Assembly: GCF_001570405.1 (NCBI RefSeq)
Contig: NZ_BBYM01000006.1
Location: forward strand, 135,102 to 199,101
From: Microtetraspora niveoalba
GTDB taxonomy: Bacteria; Actinomycetota; Actinomycetes; Streptosporangiales; Streptosporangiaceae
Length of the DNA stretch: 64,000 nucleotides
Direction: 5' to 3'
Shown: positions 1 through 8,096 of the stretch, piece by piece
How positions within the stretch are numbered: position 1 is the first letter of the stretch
Layout of the letters: each line of letters starts with the position of its first letter
The notes under the pieces: generated by a model
Told to the model about the DNA's origin: nothing
The model's input: only the letters and a program-made list of their open reading frames with translations
Database searches by the model: none
Translations under genes and position numbers: made by a program

Positions 1-962
1 ACGGCGGTCTTCTCGCCGTCCGCGTCGTACCGGGTCAGCTTGATCTCGATGCTGCGGGACCTGACGTACTCCCCGAAGGAGAAGTTGTCGTTGCGCAGAC
101 TGCAGGCCCAGGTGATGTAGCCGCTTTCGTCTCTGTGGTCCCGGGTGTCCCTGCTGCTCTGCGCCTGGGGGACCAATCGCTCCACCGTCGCGCGGCGCGG
201 CATGGCGCACGCGTCCGGCGCGGCGGCCTTGGCCGTGGCCGGGGACGCCGCGCCCGCCGGGCGCTTGGCGACGGCGCCGCCCGGCCCCTCGTCGTCGCGG
301 AGCACGAAGAAGGTGGTCACCGCCCCGGCCGCGGCCAGCGCGGCGACGGCGGCCACGGCCGGGACCATCCGGCCGCGACGGCGAGGCGGCACCGGTGTGA
401 CGAGCGCGCTCAACGCCGTCGGCCCGGTGGGCCCCATCGGTCCGTTCGGCGGTCCGTTCGGCGGCCCGTTCGGCGGCCCGTTCGGCGGCCCGTTCGGCGG
501 TCCGGGCGCAGGTCCCGGCCCATGGTGCCCCGCGGGCCCGTACTGCCCGCCCGGTCCGTGGGACGCGGGCCCATAGGGGGCGCCGGGGCCGTTCGGCCCG
601 CTCTGCCCGCTCACCCCGCTCTGCCCGCTCACCCCGTAGGGCCAGGACCGCTGGGGAGGCGCTCCCGGGCCACTGGAGGCGGGGCCGGGGTGCCCGTTCT
701 GCCCGTCGGGCGCGGCGGAGCCAGGGGAGGGGTGGGCGCCCGCCGGCATGCCCCCCGGGCCGTTCGGCCAGGACGCCTGCGGCGGCGCGGCCGGTCCACC
801 CGACGGGAACGCCCCGGGTGGGACGGGTCCGTTCGGTGACCACGGCGCGGCCCCTCCGGGCGGCGGTGCGGGCGGTGTGGCGGGATGGCCGGGCCAGGCC
901 GGCGTGCGGCCGTCGTCCGCGCCCTCGTCCGGGCGGCCCGGGCCGTGTTCCTGGCTGTCCAT
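1..962 (-). CDS. Pro/Gly-rich single-pass membrane protein with two-Cys ectodomain (3' end outside window)
   Basis: The frame opens at ATG 962 and stays open to the window edge, giving at least 320 residues. A GAGGAG ribosome site lies 6 bases before the ATG, and the gene starts 16 bases after the upstream kinase gene stops, so the two are probably co-transcribed. Residues 1 to about 190 are Pro/Gly/Ser-rich and low in complexity, including a run of PPNG repeats near 152-172. One hydrophobic helix near 192-217 follows a basic RRRGR stretch, so the N-terminus should be cytoplasmic. The part outside the cell has a DACAMP cysteine and a WACSL cysteine, the same spacing style as the ectodomains of the two neighbouring kinases. 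It has no kinase domain. I infer a partner or decoy sensor of the kinase pair; the exact function is unknown. Confidence 0.75.
   Translation of the reverse strand, partial: MDSQEHGPGRPDEGADDGRTPAWPGHPATPPAPPPGGAAPWSPNGPVPPGAFPSGGPAAPPQASWPNGPGGMPAGAHPSPGSAAPDGQNGHPGPASSGPGAPPQRSWPYGVSGQSGVSGQSGPNGPGAPYGPASHGPGGQYGPAGHHGPGPAPGPPNGPPNGPPNGPPNGPPNGPMGPTGPTALSALVTPVPPRRRGRMVPAVAAVAALAAAGAVTTFFVLRDDEGPGGAVAKRPAGAASPATAKAAAPDACAMPRRATVERLVPQAQSSRDTRDHRDESGYITWACSLRNDNFSFGEYVRSRSIEIKLTRYDADGEKTA
445..505. repeat. 12-bp tandem repeat coding for PPNG units
   Basis: About five consecutive copies of a 12-bp unit (GGCGGCCCGTTC, with T/C changes) lie inside the membrane protein gene. On the minus strand they encode repeated PNGP. 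The unit keeps the frame, so copy-number change would lengthen or shorten the cytoplasmic linker without breaking the protein. Confidence 0.8.
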
Positions 963-978
963 GTGGTCTCCTCGGGGC

Positions 979-2661
979 TCAGGCGCGGCCGATCGCTTCC
1001 GCGGCGAGTGCGGCGGCGCTTTCCGCCGTACGGCGGACGGCGGGGGTGACCTTGGGGCCGTCCAGCCGGTGGTACCGCACCTCGGCGATCAGATTGTCGA
1101 TCCGGAACCAGACCGTGCTGGTGGTGGACTTCTGGAAGGAGTTCGACACGTCCTGGGCGAAGCCGTCGGTGCCGGTGCCGGGTACGTCCCGGACCGCGGA
1201 CGTGATCTCCGGGAAGGAGGCCCCCCGCAACGACGCCTGAGCGGAACGTCGGGCGGCGAGGGAGAGCCGGGCGGCGTCCCCGCTCCGCTCGGCCCGCACC
1301 TGAATGGTGACGGTTCGCCAGACGACCCCGTTCCTGCGGAACCGCCATGCGCACTCGCCGTCGGCCGTCGAGGTGTCGGTGGCGCCGCCGAGAAGCCCGC
1401 CCGCCTGGCCGTCGGTTAGCAGGCCACAGGGGTTCGGGGCCGTCGGGAAGCGGACCGCGCCCGTGCCGCTCGTGGTCGTCGCGGGCGCGGCGTCCGGCCG
1501 GAGGGCCAGCCAGCCCGCCGTACCGGTGACGGCCAGGACGAGGACCACGCCCGCCACGACCAGCAGCGGCTTCCGCTTCCCGGGGCGAGCGGCGCCGTGC
1601 CCGGAGGCGGGCAGGGTGCCGGATGCCGACGCGTGCTCGGGCACGTCGGCGTACGCGGCCGGGGACGGTGGTGCGGCGATGAGCGTTCGCGTGGGCGACG
1701 ACGGCGCGCCGACGCCCTGCGCGGGCATGGCGTACGGATCGACGCCGGGCCGGGGATGTGCGGGCGACGTCTGGGGCCCGGGGGCGGCCGGCGCGGGGCC
1801 GAGACGGGCGTCCGGGCCCTGCGAGACCACGGCGCGCAGGGCCTCGCTCACCGCGTCGGGGGAAGGACGGGCGGCCGGGTCCTTGGCCAGCATGGCGAGC
1901 AGGAGCGGGCCGAGCACGGGCCCCGCGCGCAGCGGCCGCGGCGGGTCGTACAACAGGACCGCCGCGGTGACGGCGAGCGCCAGCTCGCGCTTGAACGGAG
2001 CCCGCCCCTCGACCGCCGTGTACAGCGTCGCGGCCAGCGACCACAGGTCGGAAGCGGGTGTGGCGGCGCCGCCGGAGAGCCGCTCCGGCGCCGCGTACCC
2101 CGGAGACCCCGCCGTCGTGAACGACGGGCCCGGCTCCGGCGAACCGGCCGTTCCGCCCGTGCCGCCCGTCCCGGCGGCCGGAACGGCGATGCCGAAGTCG
2201 GCGAGCAGGGCCCGGCCGTGCTCGTCGAGCAGGACGTTGCCGGGTTTGACGTCGTGGTGCAGCATTCCCTGGGCGTGCGCGGCCGAGAGGGCACCGAGGA
2301 GGCGCAAGCCGATCTCGGCGACCCGATGCGGGGGCAGCGGCCCGCCGTCCTTGATCTGGCGGTCCAGCGACCGGCCGCCGATCAGATCCATCACGATCCA
2401 GGGCCGGTCCCGGTCGACGACGACGTCGTGGATGACCACGATGGCCGGATGGTTGAGCCGCGCGGCCGACCGGGCCTCCTGGATCGCCCGCCCGCCGAAG
2501 GCGCGCCGGTCCTCGTCGGTCAGGCCCGGCGGCACCCGGATGTCCTTCACCGCGACGTCGCGGTGCAGCATCTCGTCCCTGGCACGCCACACGGTGCCGG
2601 CCCCGCCCTCGCCGAGGGTCTCCAGCAGGCGGTACCGACCGGCCAGCAGCACGCCGCTCAT
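979..2661 (-). CDS. Receptor Ser/Thr protein kinase (PknB type) with two-Cys ectodomain
   Basis: 560 residues. The N-terminal kinase domain has the glycine loop GEGGAGTVW at 17-25, ATP-binding Lys39, the catalytic loop HHDVKPGN (Asp137, Lys139, Asn142; HHD replaces the usual HRD) and the DFG Asp155. A Pro-rich linker leads to one membrane helix near 364-388 preceded by KRK. The external domain of about 170 residues starts with PCGLLTDGQ and has a second cysteine in ECAWRF. It resembles the ectodomain of the next kinase upstream. The ATG at 2661 overlaps that gene's stop by 4 bases (ATGA), so translation is coupled. No PASTA repeats are present, so peptidoglycan sensing as in PknB is not supported. 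The ligand is unknown. Confidence 0.9.
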   Translation of the reverse strand: MSGVLLAGRYRLLETLGEGGAGTVWRARDEMLHRDVAVKDIRVPPGLTDEDRRAFGGRAIQEARSAARLNHPAIVVIHDVVVDRDRPWIVMDLIGGRSLDRQIKDGGPLPPHRVAEIGLRLLGALSAAHAQGMLHHDVKPGNVLLDEHGRALLADFGIAVPAAGTGGTGGTAGSPEPGPSFTTAGSPGYAAPERLSGGAATPASDLWSLAATLYTAVEGRAPFKRELALAVTAAVLLYDPPRPLRAGPVLGPLLLAMLAKDPAARPSPDAVSEALRAVVSQGPDARLGPAPAAPGPQTSPAHPRPGVDPYAMPAQGVGAPSSPTRTLIAAPPSPAAYADVPEHASASGTLPASGHGAARPGKRKPLLVVAGVVLVLAVTGTAGWLALRPDAAPATTTSGTGAVRFPTAPNPCGLLTDGQAGGLLGGATDTSTADGECAWRFRRNGVVWRTVTIQVRAERSGDAARLSLAARRSAQASLRGASFPEITSAVRDVPGTGTDGFAQDVSNSFQKSTTSTVWFRIDNLIAEVRYHRLDGPKVTPAVRRTAESAAALAAEAIGRA

Positions 2662-4427
2662 CCCTTCGCGCGCAGCGCGGCGTCGGCCATGCGGGCGGCG
2701 GTGAGCACCGTGCTGCGGATGTCGTCGTCGGTGGGCGTCGTCGAGAGCGTCGAATAGGCGGCCTCCACCACGAGGTCGCCCAACCGGAACAGCACCACGC
2801 CGGTGTACACGTGGCCCCGCGCCGTCGTGAACTCGTAGGCGAGCGCTTCGTCGCCCACGCCCTCGACGGGCCGGGGCGTGGTCTGCACGAACGCGATCGG
2901 CCGGGTCTGCCCGATCTCCTTCCAGGTCCAGTCGCCCTTGCTGCCCTTGGCGTACTTCTTCGCGAGGCTCTCGTACAGCAGCCGGGAGGACTCCTCCGTC
3001 ATGGCCCAGGGGTCGGGGGTGTCGGAGTCCGTCTTGGGGATGAGGCTGACGCCCTCCCCGCTGACCGCCCACTCGCAGCCCGCCTCCGCCACCGTGCCCT
3101 TCGGCGCAGGCGCCGTACGGATGATCTGGTGGACCTGGTCGGCGGTGAGCAGGCCGCAGAAGTCCACGGGGAGCGCGAACGACGGCGAGGTGCGGTCGCC
3201 GCCGTCCGAGGGGAGCACGACGAGCGCCACGGCGGCGGCGGCCGCCACCAGCGCCGTGGCGCCGCCGACCAGGAACCCGCGCCGTCTCGTGGCCGCCGTC
3301 GGACCGGAGGGGTCCGGCGCGTTCGGCAGGGAGGGGTGGGTGGGGCCGGTGCGTGTGCCGTGGGCGCCAGGGAAGGCGACGCCGTGCGGGCCGGAGTGGT
3401 CGGCGACGACCGCCGTATGGCCCGGCCCTCCCGCGCCCTGCCATACGGGGTAGCCGGTCGCGCCCGCGAAAGGCGCGCCCCCCTGGCCGCCCCGCGGCCC
3501 GGGATGGCCGGGCCCGGGGGCGATCGGCCCCGCCGGAGCGGGCGAGGGGGAGACCGGGACGGGCGGCAGCTCGGGCGAGCGGCCCGCGGCGACGTCGGCG
3601 AGCAGGCGATGCGCGGTCGCGGTGTCCGGCCGGACGGCGGGATCGCGGTCCATCATCCACATCAGCAGCGGCCCGAGGGCGCCCGCGCGCCGAGGCGGCG
3701 GGGCGGTCCTGCTGCGCAGCGTGGCCTCGATCCGCTCGACCGGGCTCCCGCCGTACGCGGGGGCGCCCTCGGCCGCGAGGTAGAGGGTGGCGCCGAGGGA
3801 CCACAGGTCCGAGGCGGGGCCGCCGGTCGCGCCGTCGAGCCGCTCCGGGGCGATGAAGCCCGGTGATCCGATCGTGGCGTCGGCCGCCGTCAGCGTGACC
3901 TGTCCCTCCAGCCGCGCGATGCCGAAGTCGGTCAGCACCGTGCGCCCGTCGTCGCTCAGGAAGACGTTCGCCGGTTTGACGTCCCGATGCTGGACGCCGT
4001 GCGCGTGCGCCTCACGCAGGGCGTCGAGCACCTCCGCGCCCACACGGGCGGCCCGTTCCGGGGGCAGCGGTCCGCGTTCCCTGACCTCGTCCGCCAGCGT
4101 ACGGCCGTGCAGCAGCTCCATGATGATCCACGGCCGCTGGTCGTGGACCAGCACGTCGTGGAGGCTGACGATGCCGGGGTGCCGGACCTGCGCGGCGGCT
4201 CGCGCCTCGCGTACGGCGCGTTCGACTGCGTGGGCGCGCTCCGCCTCGTCGAGGCCGTCGGGCAGGCGGAGCTCCTTGATCGCCACCTGGCGTTCGAGCA
4301 TCTCGTCCCAGGCCAGCCAGACCGTGCCCATCCCGCCGCTGCCAAGTTGACGGCGCAGGAGGTAACGAGAGGCGAGTCGTCCCCCAGAGGACTCGGGCAT
4401 ATCGGGAGGATAGTGGATCGCGCTCAT
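2658..4427 (-). CDS. Receptor Ser/Thr protein kinase (PknB type), first gene of the kinase operon
   Basis: 589 residues from ATG 4427. The kinase domain shows GSGGMGTVW near 29-37, Lys51, the catalytic loop HRDVKPAN (Asp149, Lys151, Asn154) and TDFG (Asp167). A Gly/Pro-rich linker precedes a membrane helix (RRRGFLVGGATALVAAAA). The external domain starts FCGLLTADQ and has a second cysteine in GCEWAV, as in the downstream kinase. The open frame extends far upstream through the neighbouring peroxidase gene, but kinase homology starts at residue 20. No strong ribosome site is seen at 4427; ATG 4400 is an alternative start. It heads a three-gene operon (kinase, kinase, membrane partner). Confidence 0.9.
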   Translation of the reverse strand: MSAIHYPPDMPESSGGRLASRYLLRRQLGSGGMGTVWLAWDEMLERQVAIKELRLPDGLDEAERAHAVERAVREARAAAQVRHPGIVSLHDVLVHDQRPWIIMELLHGRTLADEVRERGPLPPERAARVGAEVLDALREAHAHGVQHRDVKPANVFLSDDGRTVLTDFGIARLEGQVTLTAADATIGSPGFIAPERLDGATGGPASDLWSLGATLYLAAEGAPAYGGSPVERIEATLRSRTAPPPRRAGALGPLLMWMMDRDPAVRPDTATAHRLLADVAAGRSPELPPVPVSPSPAPAGPIAPGPGHPGPRGGQGGAPFAGATGYPVWQGAGGPGHTAVVADHSGPHGVAFPGAHGTRTGPTHPSLPNAPDPSGPTAATRRRGFLVGGATALVAAAAAVALVVLPSDGGDRTSPSFALPVDFCGLLTADQVHQIIRTAPAPKGTVAEAGCEWAVSGEGVSLIPKTDSDTPDPWAMTEESSRLLYESLAKKYAKGSKGDWTWKEIGQTRPIAFVQTTPRPVEGVGDEALAYEFTTARGHVYTGVVLFRLGDLVVEAAYSTLSTTPTDDDIRSTVLTAARMADAALRAKG

Positions 4428-4564
4428 GTGAAAGCCGCGTTGCGAGTGACTGAGGCGATCCTGTGAGGCAACCCGCGTGGCAGGGGCGGAACGGCCCGCG
4501 CCGGCCGTGTGACGGGACGCCTCGCGGTGTCTCCGGCGCGGCCGGTGCGGCGCGCCCGGCCGCG

Positions 4565-5815
4565 TCAGGTGAAGAGCGCGCGCCCCCAGTAGTCGCCCGC
4601 GTCCGTCACCCCGGGCGGGCAGGCGAACAGGCCGCTGGAGACGTGCTTGATGTACTCGTTGAGCGCGTCCTTGGCGGCCAGCTCCCGCTGGATCGGCACG
4701 AACTGCTTGTGCGGATCCCGCTGGTACGCCATGAAGAACAGCCCGGCGTCGAGACGTCCGAGGCCGTCGGAGCCGTCCACGTAGTTGTAGCCGCGCCGCA
4801 GCAGCCGGGCGCCGCCGTGGACCGACGGGTGGGCGAGCCGCACGTGGGCGTTGCCCGCGATCACGGGCTGCCCGTCGGGGCCGTTCTTTGCGAGGTCGGG
4901 TTCGTCGAACTCCTTCGCGCCGGTCAGCGGGGCGCCCTCGCCCTTGTCGCGGCCGAAGATGACCTCCTGCTCCGACAGCGGCGCTCGGTCCCAGGTCTCG
5001 ATGTGCATCCGGATCTTGCGGGTGACCAGGTAGCTGCCGCCGTCCATCCACGCCTGGCCGTCGCCGGCCGCCGCCCAGAGCTGCTCGCGCAGGAGCTGGG
5101 TGTCCTCCAGCTTGAGGTTGGCGGTGCCGTCCTTGAAACCCATGAGGTTGCGCGGGGTCGCCTGGGCGCGGGACGTCGAGGACGTCCGGCCGAAGCCGAG
5201 CTGCGAGTAGCGCACCGACACCTTGCCGAACCCGATCCTGGCGAGGTTGCGGATCGCGTGCACCGCCACCTGCGGGTCGTTCGCGCACGCCTGCACGCAG
5301 ATGTCGCCGCCCGAGATCTCCGGCGTGAGGTCGTCGCCGCGGAAGGCGGGCAGGTCGGCCAGGCCGGCCGGCTTCCGGCCGGCGAGGCCGAACCTGTCGT
5401 CGAACAGCGACGCGCCGAAGCCGACTGTCAGGGTCAGGCCGGACGCGGGCAGCCCGAGGGCCTCGCCGGTGTCGTCCGGGGGCGCCTCGCGGTCGCCGCC
5501 GACCGCGCCGAACGTCCCCGCCTCCTGGCCCTGCGTCATCCGCGCGGCGGCGGACGTCCAGTCCTGGAGCAGCTCGACCAGCTCGTCCCGCTTGTCGGTC
5601 GTCACGTCGAACGCGACGAAGTGCAGCCGGTCCTGGGCCGGGGTGACGATCCCGGCCTGGTGGGCGCCGTAGAACGGCACCGGGGCGGACGACGTCGCGG
5701 CGTGCGCGACCCCGGGCGGGTCGCCGGCCAGGGAGCGGCCCGCGACCGCGCCCGCGCCGACGGCGGCCACGCCCGCGGCGCCGAGCCCGAACAGCTTCCT
5801 GCGGCTGATGTTCAT
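4565..5815 (-). CDS. efeB: EfeB, Tat-exported Dyp-type heme peroxidase / deferrochelatase
   Basis: 416 residues. The N-terminus SRRKLFGLGAAG followed by an Ala/Gly-rich hydrophobic stretch is a twin-arginine signal, so the protein should fold with its heme before export. The dye-decolourising peroxidase family motif GxxDG is present as GFKDG, whose Asp is the catalytic acid in this family. It is the last gene of efeUOB (31 bases after efeO). In this system EfeB oxidises Fe(II), or takes iron from heme, outside the membrane and supplies EfeO/EfeU. The length fits the family. The ATG is preceded by GGAGCAGGG. Confidence 0.93.
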   Translation of the reverse strand: MNISRRKLFGLGAAGVAAVGAGAVAGRSLAGDPPGVAHAATSSAPVPFYGAHQAGIVTPAQDRLHFVAFDVTTDKRDELVELLQDWTSAAARMTQGQEAGTFGAVGGDREAPPDDTGEALGLPASGLTLTVGFGASLFDDRFGLAGRKPAGLADLPAFRGDDLTPEISGGDICVQACANDPQVAVHAIRNLARIGFGKVSVRYSQLGFGRTSSTSRAQATPRNLMGFKDGTANLKLEDTQLLREQLWAAAGDGQAWMDGGSYLVTRKIRMHIETWDRAPLSEQEVIFGRDKGEGAPLTGAKEFDEPDLAKNGPDGQPVIAGNAHVRLAHPSVHGGARLLRRGYNYVDGSDGLGRLDAGLFFMAYQRDPHKQFVPIQRELAAKDALNEYIKHVSSGLFACPPGVTDAGDYWGRALFT

Positions 5816-5846
5816 GCCCTGCTCCGTCCCTGTACGGCCGCCGGGG

Positions 5847-6977
5847 TCACTTGCCCACGACGGCGGCGATCCGGCTGATCGGCTCGGCCAGAGCGTTGAT
5901 CACGTCGGACAGCTTCTTCAGGTCGTCCTTGGACAGGTCGGTGTGCAGCTTCCAGCCGTCACCCGAGCGGTGCGCCTCCAGCGCGGCCTCGGCGGCGGCG
6001 AACTTCTCGTCGAGCGTCTTCACCAGCGCGGCGTCGCGCTCCTCCAAGACCGGGCGCAGCGCCTGCACCGCGGCCTTGGACCCCTGGAGGTTGGCGTCGA
6101 AGTCCCACAGGTCGGTGTGCGAGTAGCGGTCCTCCTCGCCGGTGATCTTGCCGGTGGCGACCTCGTCGAGCAGGCCCTTCGCGCCGTTGCCGAGCTGGAG
6201 CGGGGAGAGCGTCGCCTCGTTGGCCTTCTCGACGATGGTCTTGATGTCGGCCATCAGCTTGTCGGCGATCGGGCCGTCCTCGCTGACGTCCTTCTTCACC
6301 CAGAGGTCCTTCTCCAGGCGGTGGAAGCCGGTCCACTCCTCGCCCTTCTCGACGTCGTTCTCGCGGGCGTCGATCGCCGGGTCGAGGTCGCCGAAGATCT
6401 CGGCCACCGGCTCGATGCGCTCCCAGTACGTGCGGGAGACGGGGTAGAGCTGCTTGGCCTTGTCGACGTCGCCGGCCTTGACGGCGTCCACGAACTCCTG
6501 GGTCTTGGCGAGCAGCGTCTCGCTCTGGCTCTTGATGTAGCGCTTGTAGCTCGCGGTGGCCTCGGCGAGCTTGGCGTCGTCGCTCAGCGGCTTGTGCTCG
6601 CCCGTCACCTTCAGCGGGTTCCTGATGCCCTTGCCGACCATGCCCGGCTTGCACGCCGTCTCGTACGTGCCGGCGGGCAGCTCGACCATTACCTCGCGGG
6701 TGAGGCCGGGCACGATGTTCTCCACCTCGCCCATCACCCGGTCGCCGCCCGCGTAGACGTAGAACTCCGTCACCTTGCTGCCGCTGTTGGTGATCGCGAA
6801 CGTCGAGGTGCCCGCGGTCAGCTCCGTCGCGGCGACCTTGCACTCGGTGTCGCTCGCCGCCACGGTGATCTTGTCCGGCTTGCCGGAGCCGCCGGAGGCG
6901 GACGTGTCGGCCGTGCCGGAGCAGGCGGCGGCGAGCAGGCCGAGGGCGGCCACGGCGACGACGGCGGGGGTGCGCAT
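5847..6977 (-). CDS. efeO: EfeO, iron-binding lipoprotein (cupredoxin plus M75 domain)
   Basis: 376 residues from ATG 6977, with GGAG about 10 bases upstream. The signal peptide ends in the lipobox LAAAC, so the protein is anchored to the outer face of the membrane. An N-terminal cupredoxin-like domain of about 110 residues is followed by the helical M75/imelysin-like domain with the HxxE motif in FHRLEKDLW, known in this family as a metal site. It lies between efeU and efeB and is thought to bind extracellular iron for delivery to EfeU. A longer in-frame start exists upstream but would bury the signal peptide. Confidence 0.93.
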   Translation of the reverse strand: MRTPAVVAVAALGLLAAACSGTADTSASGGSGKPDKITVAASDTECKVAATELTAGTSTFAITNSGSKVTEFYVYAGGDRVMGEVENIVPGLTREVMVELPAGTYETACKPGMVGKGIRNPLKVTGEHKPLSDDAKLAEATASYKRYIKSQSETLLAKTQEFVDAVKAGDVDKAKQLYPVSRTYWERIEPVAEIFGDLDPAIDARENDVEKGEEWTGFHRLEKDLWVKKDVSEDGPIADKLMADIKTIVEKANEATLSPLQLGNGAKGLLDEVATGKITGEEDRYSHTDLWDFDANLQGSKAAVQALRPVLEERDAALVKTLDEKFAAAEAALEAHRSGDGWKLHTDLSKDDLKKLSDVINALAEPISRIAAVVGK

Positions 6978-7041
6978 AGCGGAGGACTCCAGTTCTGGGA
7001 CAGGCTCGATGGGATGTCGGGGGAGAAGGGAAGGCCCGTCG

Positions 7042-7902
7042 TCAGGAGGCGGGCACGGTGGGCGTCCCACCGGCCGGCACGGCGGGGCCCGGCGTCGCCT
7101 TGGGACGGCCCGACGGCCGCAGGAAGAGGATGAGGACCGGAACGGCGTAGGCGACCCACGCGACCGTCTCCAGCACGCTGGGCTGCGCCGTGATGTTGAA
7201 CATGCCGCTCAGGAGGGCCGAGTACCACGCGCTCGGGTCCAGCACGCCGCTGATGTCGAAGGCGTACGTGCTCAGGCCGGGGACGACGCCCGCCTCCTGC
7301 AGGTCGTGCACGCCGTACTTGAAGATGCCCGCGGCGACCAGGATCAGCAGCAGGCCGGTCCAGGTGAAGAACTTGGTGAGGTTGATCCGCAGCGCGCTCT
7401 TGTAGAGGCCCCAGCCCAGCACCACGGAGGTGAGCAGCCCGAGGGAGATGCCGATCAGCGGGCTGGAGGTGGCCGAGGCGCCCTGGGCGGCGGCGAACCA
7501 CAGGAGGGCCGTCTCCAGCCCCTCCCTGGCCACGGCGAGGAACGCCATGACGACGACGGCGGTGGAGCCCAGCTCCAGCGCGTGGCCGAGTTTCTCGCGC
7601 AGCTCGCCGGACATGCGCCGCGCCGCCGTGCGCATCCAGAAGATCATGAACGTGACGAACACGGTCGCGGCGAGCGACGTGACGGCGTCGAACAGCTCCT
7701 GCTGCGTCTGGTTCAGATGCGCGGCCGTGAAGGTGAGGAGGGCGCCGAACCCGATGGAGAGGAGGACCGCCGCGGCCACGCCCGCCCACACGAGCGGCAG
7801 GCGGTCGCGGCGGTCGCTCTTCACGAGGAAGGCGACGAGGATGGAGACCACGAGGGTGGCCTCCAGGCCCTCTCGGAGGCCGATGAGGTAGCTCGCGAAC
7901 AC
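7042..7902 (-). CDS. efeU: EfeU, FTR1-type high-affinity iron permease
   Basis: 286 residues, about seven predicted membrane helices. Two REGLE motifs (LREGLEATL near the N-terminus and AREGLETALL in the fourth helix) are the paired REXXE iron-translocation motifs of the FTR1 family. It is the first gene of efeUOB. A DtxR/IdeR-like box sits about 40 bases upstream, so repression by iron-loaded DtxR/IdeR is the likely control. The short C-terminus after the last helix is Pro/Gly-rich. Confidence 0.93.
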   Translation of the reverse strand: MFASYLIGLREGLEATLVVSILVAFLVKSDRRDRLPLVWAGVAAAVLLSIGFGALLTFTAAHLNQTQQELFDAVTSLAATVFVTFMIFWMRTAARRMSGELREKLGHALELGSTAVVVMAFLAVAREGLETALLWFAAAQGASATSSPLIGISLGLLTSVVLGWGLYKSALRINLTKFFTWTGLLLILVAAGIFKYGVHDLQEAGVVPGLSTYAFDISGVLDPSAWYSALLSGMFNITAQPSVLETVAWVAYAVPVLILFLRPSGRPKATPGPAVPAGGTPTVPAS

Positions 7903-7940
7903 TGTGCCGCTCCTGCGAGATCGAGTAAGGCGACCCTTAT

Positions 7941-7959
7941 TTAGGCCAGCGTTACCTTA
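7941..7959 (-). promoter_or_regulatory. DtxR/IdeR-like iron box upstream of efeUOB
   Basis: Read on the minus strand, TAAGGTAACGCTGGCCTAA matches 14 of 19 positions of the remembered consensus TTAGGTTAGGCTAACCTAA and keeps the dyad symmetry. It lies 39-57 bases before the efeU start codon, where a repressor would cover the promoter. Iron-dependent repression is inferred from the match and the gene function. Confidence 0.7.
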
Positions 7960-8096
7960 CCCGTCACATGGTCACCTCATCCAGGGGGGTAGCCGTTTGT
8001 CACTCCAGTGACGTTCGCCACGCCGGACACCGGCGGGCGGCGGCGCGGTGACGTCCGCGGGGGCGGGACTCCGGAAGGCTCGGCCGTCGAAGCCGT

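Noticed and set aside
445-505. CRISPR-like reading of the 12-bp repeats
   Set aside because: The units are directly adjacent, in frame, and encode PPNG, so they are a coding tandem repeat.
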